This document shows, one piece after another, positions 35,701-44,166 of a DNA stretch of 64,000 nucleotides. The stretch's first letter is position 1. Each line of letters begins with the position of its first letter. The notes under the pieces were generated by a model. That model saw nothing but the letters and a program-made list of their open reading frames with translations, searched no databases and was not told where the DNA came from. The DNA comes from Paenibacillus nasutitermitis (GTDB taxonomy: Bacteria > Bacillota > Bacilli > Paenibacillales > Paenibacillaceae). A program made the position numbers and the translations under genes. The stretch is taken from positions 619,858-683,857 of the forward strand of contig NZ_BMHP01000004.1 in assembly GCF_014641075.1 (NCBI RefSeq), written 5' to 3'.

Positions 35701-37814
35701 TAACCTTATTAAATTCGTACAAAGGCATCAGCATTTTCCGTTCAACCGATCCCCGAACCTCGATCGGGGAAAGCTACTATATTCGAAATGTAAAAGGCAC
35801 AGCGCTTCATACGGCCATGCGTATTTATAATTCTGCCGATGTCGGAAGAGTAACGGATGTGAAGTTTATAAATTCTTATTGGTCCGGAGCGCCAGCAGGC
35901 TTTAATCCGCCAAGCAGAAGCACACTGGATACATATACTAGAGCCAATGGGACAGGGGTTGAAATTGGCGACACCGACCTGGCAACCTTTTATAATATGA
36001 CTTTCTATGATTATAACGTGGGCATGATTTTAACGAGTGGAGTCCGTGGGACGTTCGGAGGGTCACTTTTTGGGATTGATATTCAAAATAGCAACATCGC
36101 ATTAAAAGTAGATTCAGTTCAAGCAGAAAATGGTGCTCATTTTTCTAATAGTACATTTAAAGCGAATCAAGGAAAAAACCCGATTGCCATACAAATTAAC
36201 ACTAATAACTCGGAGCCGGTTTACTTCATGGACAGCATTATTGGCGGAGGAGCAAGCAAAGCTGTAGATATGCCGAACAATGCTCAGGCTAATTTTCAGA
36301 ACTGTACGTTCGATGACTGGAGCGGCACGTATGCCGTCACGGCCAACAATGGATCGTTGATCGTTGAAGGTTCTACCTTCAGTCCAGTGCTGACATCCAC
36401 CAAGAAAGGCATAAACTTGACGGGATCGGTAAAGAGCGCGGCATTGTTAGGCAATACGATCAACGGCAGTTCAAGCTTTTTCCTTACGAATACAAGCAGC
36501 GGCGATGTCAAAAGGCAGGATACCGGCTATAGCTTTGAGAACCATGGCGTAACAGGTCATACGTTTAAAAGCGCCATGCCGAAACCTCCAAACAATAACT
36601 TTTATAATGTGAAGGCATCTTACGGAGCTAAAGCGGATGGCGTGACAGATGATACCGCTGCTATTCAAAATGCATTGAATGCAGCCGGATCCGCAGGAGG
36701 AGGTACGGTATATCTTCCCGGGGGCAAATACAAGGTGGCTACGCATTTGACGGTTCCTGCTAATGTGGAATTGAGAGGCAGCGATCAATTTTCACATATG
36801 GTAGAAGCAATGGGGACCGTACTTTATGCGTACGAAGGACATAACACTTCCACACCCGATATGGATACCGCATTTGTTACATTAAATGGAGCCAACTCAG
36901 GCATAAATGGGGTTACCTTTTATTATCCCAATCAACCATCACACATTATAACGCCGTATATTCCATACCCATGGACGATAAGGGGAAATTCCTCCGGCGT
37001 TTATGTCATGAATACATCTTTCGTCAATGCTTATAAGGGAATCGATTTCGGTTATGGAACCAATCGGACCAATAATCATTATATCGGGAACGTCTACGGT
37101 ACTGTTCTAGAAAATGCAATCGCTGTAGGAAACAGCACCGAAGGATGGATAGAGGACACGCTATTTAACGGAACCGCATGGCTCAGGACGACATTGCCCG
37201 GTGTTGCAGCCTGGTTCAACGAATGTTGGTATCTCCTCTACACTTACATGCAAAATAATACAACGCAATACTGGATTGGCGATGTAGGCAATGAGCATAT
37301 ATTGGGCGCATTCGCCTATTCCGGAAGATACGGTTTTTATTTTGCGTCCCAGAATGGTGATGGGGCTAATGCCGTGCTTATTAATAGTACATCCGACAAC
37401 GGAACCGCTGGTTTCAAATTTGCGGCAACGGGAACGAATGGTGTAAAGGTAATTAATGCTGTTACGGCTAACGGATGGCCGGATAATGCACAACCAGATA
37501 TTGAGATTAATAGCGGCACCGTTAAATTATTTAATGTTGCTGCGGGTTTTTCATCCCTTAAAGGAGTTAAAATTACAGGCGGGCACTCCGTATTAAGGGG
37601 AGTTAAAATAAAAAACGCACCGAGTGAAGTGACCGGCGGTACGACAGCTTGGAACGGTGTATATATGTCTTACCCTGGAGGTTCTGGTCCGCAATTGACA
37701 ATTTCGTCGGGGGTAACAGGATCAAGCATAACGGGCAGCATGGGGAACGGTTCCGTGAATATTGTCAATAACGCAGGAGCCGGGGCTGTTCTTAGCAACA
37801 ATATCAACTATTGA
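32772..37814 (+). CDS. secreted multidomain protein: repeated N-module, three F5/8-type C domains, two pectate-lyase-type beta helices
   Basis: 1680 residues with a signal peptide (LIICVCTALLMFFPPMYG ... AHA, cleavage near 33). Two related modules of about 170 residues follow (about 34-200 and 207-385, each with YTFQ(A/S)GDYIEFD and NWYHRKI(P/A)VPS). Then come three discoidin/F5/8C domains (about 390-520, 530-663, 671-806), which usually bind glycans. Two right-handed beta-helix domains end the protein, each starting with a pectate_lyase_3 signature: DATYAIQKALDDC..GGGVVWLPSGTY near 850 and DTAAIQNALNAAGSAGGGTVYLPGGKY near 1295. It probably degrades or binds plant or exopolysaccharide outside the cell; the exact bond is unknown. 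Start after AAAGGGGAAATG. Confidence 0.85.
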   Translation: MLKRKWQLIICVCTALLMFFPPMYGTLPVAHADFGAVVNNDGQKGEVLKFVVQNDGNAGNHYSYQQFSNASYTFQAGDFIEYDVKIDQRLFGIGGIDIITSDGLNFRDTQSPDQNGISMHPGSNLSPIAYQNWYHRKIPVPSSRVGKVASQWLIASENDNALTTTVASYDNILITDGNGTTRKVVFKNSSDMLLNTNAFNALTSYYKMVTLPINNEISDNKEGIRLMATNDGSSGNHLVAMRFSNTAYTFQSGDYIEFDIKQDTFATSSGGLDLYASDGSWFKDTAAVDQNGVSIHPAADVVAYAYKNWYHRKIAVPSGWVGKSLSRSYIFGESDVPNESYIVWISNVVVTDGSGNVRKTIYKTSSDVNQNVNDGSSMVSYQNMSSVDTQNYYLSNSVWYAGGSNPNYISDGDISDSWYQDSGDLTAGGPLRGSMTIKRWVVYHASSSGGLSANYNTKDFTLQVSSDGVNYTDVDSVTENTAGITDRTVNVQAKYARIHITHGTQTGFGDAARIKEFEIYGTQNNSVQDNPISLYKPATADSYDNLSSGPDKAVNGLTNEYWYTTASSPNWLRIDLGDTYQVNRWVVKHASSDGDSAVYNTRDFKLQVSNDGTNFTDVDNVTGNTVGSTDRNISAKGRYFRLYITNAGQPGGDGDVRIREIQLYGDLSETQVPISLSKTTSSSSNDTGRDASKAADNNIGSQWRSLGTGTQWMKVDLGSKHVINRIVVQHAGTNWESSVNNTKDFKIQISDDDSTYTDLSTITGNTDPATDLSYATYPTARYVKVNVTAGTQSGGDNEARINELKVYGRPFNKAPNPRVISPVYSTSDVVIASYDVTESPYSADNTGTNDATYAIQKALDDCYAFGGGVVWLPSGTYRISDTITIPNHVTLRGDWQDPDTGTNYGTVLKAYVESNAQDVPGLIRLNSNSGLMGVTVYYPSQSASSPVPYPYTIEAPGANYSGAPYSEGFSHPNIMNVTLLNSYKGISIFRSTDPRTSIGESYYIRNVKGTALHTAMRIYNSADVGRVTDVKFINSYWSGAPAGFNPPSRSTLDTYTRANGTGVEIGDTDLATFYNMTFYDYNVGMILTSGVRGTFGGSLFGIDIQNSNIALKVDSVQAENGAHFSNSTFKANQGKNPIAIQINTNNSEPVYFMDSIIGGGASKAVDMPNNAQANFQNCTFDDWSGTYAVTANNGSLIVEGSTFSPVLTSTKKGINLTGSVKSAALLGNTINGSSSFFLTNTSSGDVKRQDTGYSFENHGVTGHTFKSAMPKPPNNNFYNVKASYGAKADGVTDDTAAIQNALNAAGSAGGGTVYLPGGKYKVATHLTVPANVELRGSDQFSHMVEAMGTVLYAYEGHNTSTPDMDTAFVTLNGANSGINGVTFYYPNQPSHIITPYIPYPWTIRGNSSGVYVMNTSFVNAYKGIDFGYGTNRTNNHYIGNVYGTVLENAIAVGNSTEGWIEDTLFNGTAWLRTTLPGVAAWFNECWYLLYTYMQNNTTQYWIGDVGNEHILGAFAYSGRYGFYFASQNGDGANAVLINSTSDNGTAGFKFAATGTNGVKVINAVTANGWPDNAQPDIEINSGTVKLFNVAAGFSSLKGVKITGGHSVLRGVKIKNAPSEVTGGTTAWNGVYMSYPGGSGPQLTISSGVTGSSITGSMGNGSVNIVNNAGAGAVLSNNINY

Positions 37815-37828
37815 ACGGTCACATAGGG

Positions 37829-37871
37829 ACTGTCGCCGTTCACTTCCGTCAACGGAGGCTGAACGGCGATT
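37829..37871 (+). terminator. hairpin after the beta-helix protein gene
   Basis: TCGCCGTTCA and TGAACGGCGA with inner TTCCG/CGGAG arms form a long stem 15 bases after the stop. The tail is only TTG, so it may stabilise mRNA or stop weakly. Confidence 0.5.
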
Positions 37872-37895
37872 GTAAAGGGAGCGGGCGAGAATAAC

Positions 37896-38658
37896 ATGAG
37901 GAATCAAGCCGTTGGAGGAGCATAGGCAAAAGTTCGACAGAGACGGATATGCCACCTTCCGGAATGTTTGGACACGGACTTGATGAGGGAAGCCAAAGAA
38001 CATATCAAATGGATGATGAAGAAATACCCGAACAAACGTCCGAAACAAATGCCCCACGACCTTGTTGCGATCGACCCGTTCTGGGTTCGTTTCATCAGCG
38101 ATGACCGGCTGCTCGATATTGTCAAACAGTTCATCGGACCGAACACTTTGCTTTTTGCTTCACATTACATCAGCAAGTCGCCTTACAACGGACAGCCCGT
38201 ACTCTGGCATCAGGACGGAAGTTCGGCCGCTGGAAACCAATGAACGTCGTCATGCTTGGCTATCGGTGGACGAATAGCTTTCCAAGAATGGATGCCTGCG
38301 CGTCATCCCGGGTACGCACACGTGGGAGCAGCAGGAGATGAAGGCCAATACACAAGTCCAAAACGTACTCGTGTCGGAAGTGGATCCGGCATTGGTCGAT
38401 GAGTCGAAAGCGGTGGATTTGATTTTAAAGTCCGGCGATGTCTCGGTGCACCATCGGAATGTCATTCATGGATCCAAAGCGAACCATTCTCCGCTGCGCC
38501 GATGCGGGTTGACGATTCGATATATTCCGATCAGCACCCGCATTAAAGCGCCGAACTGGCCTTGCACTTTCCTGTTAAGAGGCGATGCCGTTCCGGGGAT
38601 CAACCATTACGTGGAAGTTGATCATATGTTTTTCAATGGAAAAGGGAATTGGATATGA
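37896..38658 (+). pseudogene. phytanoyl-CoA-dioxygenase-family gene with several frameshifts and a stop
   Basis: Pieces in different frames add up to a PhyH protein: LEEHRQKFDRDGYATFRNV, then DTDLMREAKEHIKWMMKKYP..VLWHQDGS (the iron-binding HxD), then a shifted MNVVML..SVDE with an in-frame TAG. The last piece is NGCLRVIPGTHTWEQQEMKAN..DVSVHHRNVIHGSKANHSPLRRCGLTIRY up to the TGA at 38658. At least three shifts and one stop are needed, so it is dead. It is not closely similar to the intact copy at 22302. Confidence 0.75.
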
Positions 38659-38812
38659 CTGGTGGAAGCATACGAATCCATGTATGTCAATATGCTGAGA
38701 AAATGTCGATTTAGTGATAGTCCAATCCACTGTCAGGCGGCTTGGACCTTTGAGGTCTGTGGATTCTATAAGGAAATTATCACAGAACAACGACATAGGC
38801 AACTCCGATGTA

Positions 38813-38866
38813 TTGACATACCCAACGGCTCATTATACACTCCTAATAGTTATTAATCATAAATAA
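38813..38866 (+). promoter_or_regulatory. sigma-A promoter with ROK-type operator, catabolic operon
   Basis: TTGACA (38813-38818), a 17-bp spacer and TACACT (38836-38841). The palindrome at 38850-38866 (TTATTAATCATAAATAA, 16 of 17 symmetric positions of the motif at 28534) begins 9 bases after the -10, exactly as at the transporter promoter. Confidence 0.7.
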
Positions 38867-38919
38867 ATAATATAAACAAAGAGACGGAAACACGACTATG
38901 GACGGAGGCTGGAATACAA

Positions 38920-40821
38920 ATGGATATTGTCAGTAATGGAAACGCGGCGGTTTCGCTTGTTGTCGAGCAGGAGGAAACAGCCCTGTTCGCCGCAGCTGAA
39001 CTGCAGAAGTATATATTCAAAATGACGGGCAGCAAGCTCCCGATTAAAGCCGAACGCGGCGAAGAGCCGACCATATGGATCGGATGCGTACCTTGGTGCG
39101 AGGAAAAAAACGCTGTTGATTTGCATGGCGATCAACTCCGCTATGATGGTTTTGCCCATCGTTTCCTTGGTCGCGATCTTGTCCTGACTGGCAATCTTCC
39201 AAGAGGCGTGTTATACGCGGTGTATGCCTTGCTGGAGCAGTTCGGCTGCAGATGGTTTTGTGCGGGGGAGGCGGGGGAAAACATTCCGTCCGTCCAACAT
39301 ATTGTCATGGAAACAAGAGACATTATCGAGAATCCTGATTTTGAATTCCGGACCTTTACGGAAGATACGCGCAAAAAACCAGCTGTGCTCTGGAAGAATG
39401 AAATGATTGAGACGATTGAATGGTGCGGCAAGAATCGCATAAATTCATTACATGTTCATGAGGCTCCTGCTACTGTGTTGGATGAAGAAGTCTACGTTAT
39501 TGAAGAATTAAAAAGGCGGGGGATGCGGTACGAATTCGGCGGTCACGGCGTAGAGCACTTTGTGGATCGCGGATTGTTCGATCAAAAGCCTCATTTGTTC
39601 AGAGAGAGTGGCGGTCAGCGCTTGCCGACGGGGAATGTGTGCGGCGCCAGCGATGAGGCCGTCGCCATGTTGACCAGCGGCGTTCAGGAGCTTATCGCGA
39701 ACAATCCCCAGGTGGATTTGTACCATCTTTGGTTTGCGGATGTGAACGGCGGAAGTTGGTGCGACTGTCCGCAGTGCAAGGATATTCATCCGTCCACCCA
39801 ACAATTAAGCGTCATCAACCGCATTGCCGCAGGTGTGCGGGAGTGGAAGCCCAGCATGAGCATCGATATGCTGTTGTATCACGATACCATGGATGTTAAC
39901 AACATTGCCGTTGAACCTGGCATCAATGTTTGCGGCTTTTTTGCACCTCGGGAAAGATGCTATGCCCACAGTCTCAGCGATGAAAGCTGTGAATTGAACA
40001 GACATTATAATCGGATGCTTCGGGAAACAAAGCGGAAATTCGGAGAGAACACTTATGTATTTGATTATTATGCGGACATGATTTTGTTTAACAAAATGAA
40101 ATTCAGTATCCCAAAGGTGATCGTCGAAGACTTGCGGCATTATAAATCGATGGGGATTACCAAATCCGCAGCTCTAATGTTCGGCCAGTACAGTTGGTGG
40201 GCATATTCAACGAATTTGTATGTGTATGCTAAAGCCGCGTGGAACACTGCGTATGAGGTCGAGGATAGTTTGACCGCGTTTTATGAGCATTGTTACCTTG
40301 GGCTTCATGCCCTCATGCCCGATTACCACGCGCGAATCAAACAGGCTTCTTATGGCATGCTAACCTTCTGCGGCTACACCGGGTTAGAAGACGGGCTAAG
40401 GAATATTCCACCCCAGTGGCAGTCCTTCCAATTAAAGCATATTAGGCAAATCGAAGAAAGCGTGGACATTTATGCGTCTTGTCTGGCGATTCTGGAAGAG
40501 GCAGTCGGGATAGCTTCCGAGAGGGAAAAGCAATGGCTCGCGGATGAAATTTTGCTGTTGCGCATATCGCAATTCGAAGCTGAATCTATCTATTACCAAA
40601 TGCTTGGCAGGTATGCTTATGTTCTCGAGGAGAACAAGGACCCGGCATTGTACGAAAATTACATGAATAGGGCGATTGCGCGAAAGCAGGAACAGAAACC
40701 GTTGCTTCGAAGCCTGTCTGCCGGGATCGGCGGCACAAGCGAAGACGACATCTTTCTCTCCCATTTGTGCGACGATCAAATTCATTTTATAAACGATTTG
40801 AAGAAGATTACGAATGCTTAG
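38920..40821 (+). CDS. DUF4838-domain protein, probable carbohydrate-active enzyme
   Basis: 633 residues with no signal peptide. The N-terminal part (ETALFAAAELQKYIFKMTGSKLPI, and GVLYAVYALLEQFGCRWF) matches the alpha/beta domain preceding the barrel in GH20/GH67/GH84-like enzymes. The DUF4838 barrel follows (INSLHVHEAP, LWFADVNGGSWCDCPQC, SIDMLLYHDTMD, FDYYADM). The CDCPQC cysteines are typical of this domain. Such proteins are thought to be glycosidase-related, but no substrate is established to my knowledge. First gene of the six-gene operon under the ROK-type operator. Confidence 0.75.
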   Translation: MDIVSNGNAAVSLVVEQEETALFAAAELQKYIFKMTGSKLPIKAERGEEPTIWIGCVPWCEEKNAVDLHGDQLRYDGFAHRFLGRDLVLTGNLPRGVLYAVYALLEQFGCRWFCAGEAGENIPSVQHIVMETRDIIENPDFEFRTFTEDTRKKPAVLWKNEMIETIEWCGKNRINSLHVHEAPATVLDEEVYVIEELKRRGMRYEFGGHGVEHFVDRGLFDQKPHLFRESGGQRLPTGNVCGASDEAVAMLTSGVQELIANNPQVDLYHLWFADVNGGSWCDCPQCKDIHPSTQQLSVINRIAAGVREWKPSMSIDMLLYHDTMDVNNIAVEPGINVCGFFAPRERCYAHSLSDESCELNRHYNRMLRETKRKFGENTYVFDYYADMILFNKMKFSIPKVIVEDLRHYKSMGITKSAALMFGQYSWWAYSTNLYVYAKAAWNTAYEVEDSLTAFYEHCYLGLHALMPDYHARIKQASYGMLTFCGYTGLEDGLRNIPPQWQSFQLKHIRQIEESVDIYASCLAILEEAVGIASEREKQWLADEILLLRISQFEAESIYYQMLGRYAYVLEENKDPALYENYMNRAIARKQEQKPLLRSLSAGIGGTSEDDIFLSHLCDDQIHFINDLKKITNA

Positions 40822-40842
40822 GGATAGGGGAGCTAGGGGGAA

Positions 40843-41331
40843 ATGTCGAAACCGAATTTGATTGATCAGAGACTTGAGCAATTAGGAATTAAGCTCTCCC
40901 ACAAGAACGGATTGCAGGGCAGAGCCCTGATTCCCATACAACAACATGGTAGATTGATCTATACTTCCGGATTCGGTCCAACAGACGAAAAGGGAGTACC
41001 GTTGTGGACCGGGAGGGTCGGAAGCGATTTGACGCTCGAAGAAGGATATCAGGCAGCCAGAGTATGCGGAATTGTAATCTTGGGTCAGTTACAGGCGTTT
41101 CTCGGGAGCTTGGACAGAATCGATGGTATCGTTAAAGTATTGGGGCTAGTATCGAGTGCGCCGGATTTTTACCAACAACCCCAGGTCATGCATGGATTCT
41201 CGGATTTGATGATAGATTTGTTCGGAGAGCATGGGAAGCATACAAGATCCGCGATGGGCACCTTTGTTCTTCCCAATAATATTCCGGTAGAGATCGAAGC
41301 GATCTTTAGCCTGAAGCAGGAAGAGGAATGA
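40843..41331 (+). CDS. RidA/YjgF-YER057c-UK114 family protein
   Basis: 162 residues. The pattern GRLIYTSGFGPTDEKG, GYQAARVCGIVILGQLQAFLGSLDRIDGIVKVLGLVSS and FGEHGKHTRSAMGTFVLPNNIPVEIEAIFSL is the RidA trimer fold. It is of the longer subgroup that often lacks the catalytic Arg of archetypal RidA; here an Arg is present in 'TRSAMG'. RidA proteins hydrolyse reactive enamines/imines released by PLP enzymes; a SelA-like PLP enzyme is encoded two genes downstream. AGGGGG precedes the ATG. Its stop overlaps the first possible start of the next gene. Confidence 0.85.
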   Translation: MSKPNLIDQRLEQLGIKLSHKNGLQGRALIPIQQHGRLIYTSGFGPTDEKGVPLWTGRVGSDLTLEEGYQAARVCGIVILGQLQAFLGSLDRIDGIVKVLGLVSSAPDFYQQPQVMHGFSDLMIDLFGEHGKHTRSAMGTFVLPNNIPVEIEAIFSLKQEEE

Positions 41332-41336
41332 ATCTC

Positions 41337-42920
41337 ATGTACGATATTGTCATCAGAAACGGCACTATTATGGACGGCACTGGAAACATGGCGTATGTCG
41401 CGGATCTTGCGATAAAGGATGGTATCATTTCCGGAATCGGAAAATTCGATGAGGACAGCGCTAAGGAATGTATCGATGCGACCGGACATATCGTTTGTCC
41501 GGGTTTCATCGATACACATGTACATTCCGATCTTGATTTGCTTTGGGATCGCCAGCACGCGGCCGGATTGCTTCAGGGAGTGACAACGGAAATTCTCGGA
41601 CAGGACGGATTGTCCTACGCTCCGCTTTCCGCGGATAATCTGCGAATGTATCATCTCTATTTGGCAGGGTTAAATGGAGCTCCCCCAATTCCGTTAGATT
41701 GGTCCAGTGTGAAAGAGTACCGCAGTAAATTCGATGGGAAGGTATCCGTAAACACGGTGTATCAAGTCCCTCATGGAGCACTTCGCTTGGAAACGGTCGG
41801 CTTTCAGAACGTTCCCCTGTCCGATGCAATGCTCGACAAAGCTAAGGAAATACTGGCCATCTCGCTTGATGAAGGCGCGGTAGCCCTTTCAACCGGACTG
41901 AGTTATTATCCCGGTTCTTACTCGGACACGACAGAACTCGTGGAGCTGTCGAAAGTTGTTGCCGAGAAGAATAAAGTTTATGTTACTCACTTAAGGACGG
42001 TTTTTCAAGGCGAACGGTTTGATCCGGTTCAGGAGGCGCTGGAAATCGGAAGAAGGGCGGAATGCAAAGTTCATTTCTCGCATTTTCGCACTAATGCTCG
42101 AAACGCCGGTCGTGCGGACGAACTGCTGGCGCCAATCGATGAAGCTTATCGCAACGGGCTCGATCTGTCTCTGGAATTGTACCCTTATCCGTTCTTCAGC
42201 AGCACAGGAGTTATTTACTTGCCCCCTTGGGCGGTCGAGGGAGGGTACGATCGCGTACTTGAGCGGTTGGCGACGCCCGAACTACTAGAAGCGTTATCTT
42301 CAGCGATTGAGCATGAACAACATTTCTTGCTAGGTGGAACATTCTCGTATCTTCCCTCAGGGAAAAACGACGATCTACTGGGGAAAACATTTGGAGAAGG
42401 CGCACGCATTAGAGGGATTAAACCTTCCCGTCTGCTGTGCGAACTTCTACTGGAAGAGAAGTTGGCCGTGGGGATATGCGGGCAGGCCCCTTCGGAGCCC
42501 CGTGTTGTCGAAAGGCTAGAAGCGGATTATTTGGAGCTTCTGTCACGACCGTACTATATGGTGGGAAGCGATGCGATTTACTTGGGAGAGACACCGCATC
42601 CGCGTGCATACGGAACCTTCCCCAAGCTGTTGCGGTTGTCCCGGGAAAAGGGGTTTTCATTGGAAACAATGATTAATCGCATGACCAAAGTGCCGGCCGA
42701 CCGCTTCGGACTGCCGGATCGCGGCGTACTCGCACCGGGAAAGGCAGCCGACATTGTCATATTTAATCCTCGGACCGTTACCGATACGGCGACGATTTCA
42801 TGCGCGAGATCTGCTCCCAAGGGCATTTCTTATGTTTTCGTCAACGGCGTGACGGCGGTAAGGGAAGAAAAGCCGACGGGTCTCTTTGCCGGAAGAGCCG
42901 TTCCGGCCATCAGGAAATAG
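41337..42920 (+). CDS. N-acyl-D-amino-acid deacylase family amidohydrolase
   Basis: 527 residues from ATG 41337 (AGAGGA about 9 bases upstream; an ATG at 41328 overlapping the ridA stop is an alternative). Hallmarks of D-aminoacylases: DIVIRNGTIMDGTG, CPGFIDTHVHSDLD with metal ligands His61 and His63, HFSHFRTNARNAG, YMVGSDAIYLG with the catalytic Asp, HPRAYGTFPKLLR and GVLAPGKAADIVIFNP. The family removes an acyl group from N-acyl-D-amino acids or related compounds. In this operon it could release the free amine used by the following PLP enzyme (inference). Confidence 0.88.
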   Translation: MYDIVIRNGTIMDGTGNMAYVADLAIKDGIISGIGKFDEDSAKECIDATGHIVCPGFIDTHVHSDLDLLWDRQHAAGLLQGVTTEILGQDGLSYAPLSADNLRMYHLYLAGLNGAPPIPLDWSSVKEYRSKFDGKVSVNTVYQVPHGALRLETVGFQNVPLSDAMLDKAKEILAISLDEGAVALSTGLSYYPGSYSDTTELVELSKVVAEKNKVYVTHLRTVFQGERFDPVQEALEIGRRAECKVHFSHFRTNARNAGRADELLAPIDEAYRNGLDLSLELYPYPFFSSTGVIYLPPWAVEGGYDRVLERLATPELLEALSSAIEHEQHFLLGGTFSYLPSGKNDDLLGKTFGEGARIRGIKPSRLLCELLLEEKLAVGICGQAPSEPRVVERLEADYLELLSRPYYMVGSDAIYLGETPHPRAYGTFPKLLRLSREKGFSLETMINRMTKVPADRFGLPDRGVLAPGKAADIVIFNPRTVTDTATISCARSAPKGISYVFVNGVTAVREEKPTGLFAGRAVPAIRK

Positions 42921-42932
42921 GGAGTGAACGAC

Positions 42933-44135
42933 ATGAGTACCTTGTATGACCGTATGGGCATCACCAAAGTCATTAACGCCCGGGGGCCGGCTACCACACT
43001 AGGTTCCTCCAGAGTGCATGAACGAGTAAGAACGGATATTGAAGAAATGCTCGGTCTATCCGTGGAGATGTGGGAGCTGCAAAAAAAAGCAAGCGAAGCC
43101 ATTTCTCGTTTAACCGGAGCTGAAGCCGGCTGTGTCGTTGGCTGTTCAGCGGCGGGAATTGCCATTGCGGTAGCAGCGTCGATGACCGGGGACGATATGG
43201 CGCACATAAAAGAGCTTCCAACGGTACGAGGCGGAAAGAATAAAATCGTGATTCAGAAGGGCCATATCATCGGAGTGGGAGACGCGCCGATCCATCAAGT
43301 TATCCGGATGACCGGCGCAGAGGTCGTCGAGATCGGGGAATCGATAGATTGCGCGACCTATCATCTCGAAGCGAGTCTTACCGACGAGGTAGCCGCCGCA
43401 GTGTACGTTACCTATCTGTTCGGAGACTCGTTTCCGCCGAACTTATTGTCCCTGGAGAGCTTCATTGAAATATGCAAAAAGAAGCGCATTCCCGTTATTG
43501 TAGATGCCGCCTACGGTACCGACTATAAGTCTCTGATTAGCCAGGGGGCGGACATTGTCATATACAGCGGGCAAAAATGGCTTGGCGGCGCAACCGCCGG
43601 GCTGATCTGCGGGAGTAAAGATCTGGTGTATGCATGCTACTTGCAGGAAAATGGCATAGGAAGACCGATGAAGGTAGGAAAAGAAGGGATTGCAGGTGTT
43701 ATTTCCGCCATCGAATATCATCTGTCCGCAAATCCGGATCATGCGCTGCAAGTCCAACTGAAGCAAGCGACCAAATTTGTTGAACGGATTCAAGCAATCG
43801 ACGGGCTAAGCGCTCAAATAGGAAGGAAGCCCCATTCTCCTTCCATTCAAGTGGAGTTGAGAGTCGCAGCGGACGATAACCTTCCAACAGCATGGGCACT
43901 TAATCAAGGACTTGCTGCCGGCAACCCGGTTATCAAGGTAAATGATTATTTTGTTCAACTCGGGGTACTGATGTTCGACTTTTCTTTTCTCGATGAAGGA
44001 GACGAAGAGCTCATCGTTCAGCGCATTCGCTATTTCATTAAACAGCTAGGGCAGTCCGAAGGCGGTAAAAGCTACTCCAAGGCGCAAACACGACTGGACG
44101 CTATGTATGATACGTACAAAAAGTGGATGAATTAA
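42933..44135 (+). CDS. SelA-fold PLP-dependent enzyme, possibly an ammonia-lyase
   Basis: 400 residues from ATG 42933 (GGGAGTGA upstream). The SelA/DgaE-like start VINARGPATTLGSSRV, the glycine-rich GAEAGCVVGCSAAGIAIA, VIVDAAYGTD and the PLP lysine in SGQKWLGGATAG (Lys215) are present. It has no selenocysteine context: no selB or tRNA-Sec nearby, and length below SelA. The family includes D-glucosaminate-6-phosphate ammonia-lyase. With a deacylase before it and RidA in the operon, deamination of an amino acid or amino-sugar acid is the best inference. Confidence 0.82.
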   Translation: MSTLYDRMGITKVINARGPATTLGSSRVHERVRTDIEEMLGLSVEMWELQKKASEAISRLTGAEAGCVVGCSAAGIAIAVAASMTGDDMAHIKELPTVRGGKNKIVIQKGHIIGVGDAPIHQVIRMTGAEVVEIGESIDCATYHLEASLTDEVAAAVYVTYLFGDSFPPNLLSLESFIEICKKKRIPVIVDAAYGTDYKSLISQGADIVIYSGQKWLGGATAGLICGSKDLVYACYLQENGIGRPMKVGKEGIAGVISAIEYHLSANPDHALQVQLKQATKFVERIQAIDGLSAQIGRKPHSPSIQVELRVAADDNLPTAWALNQGLAAGNPVIKVNDYFVQLGVLMFDFSFLDEGDEELIVQRIRYFIKQLGQSEGGKSYSKAQTRLDAMYDTYKKWMN

Positions 44136-44166
44136 TTAACCGATTAGGGGACTGGAGACGAAATAG

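Noticed and set aside
42933..44135. Selenocysteine synthase (selA)
   Set aside because: Length, lack of the SelA N-terminal domain and lack of selB, selD or tRNA-Sec nearby favour a SelA-fold catabolic enzyme.
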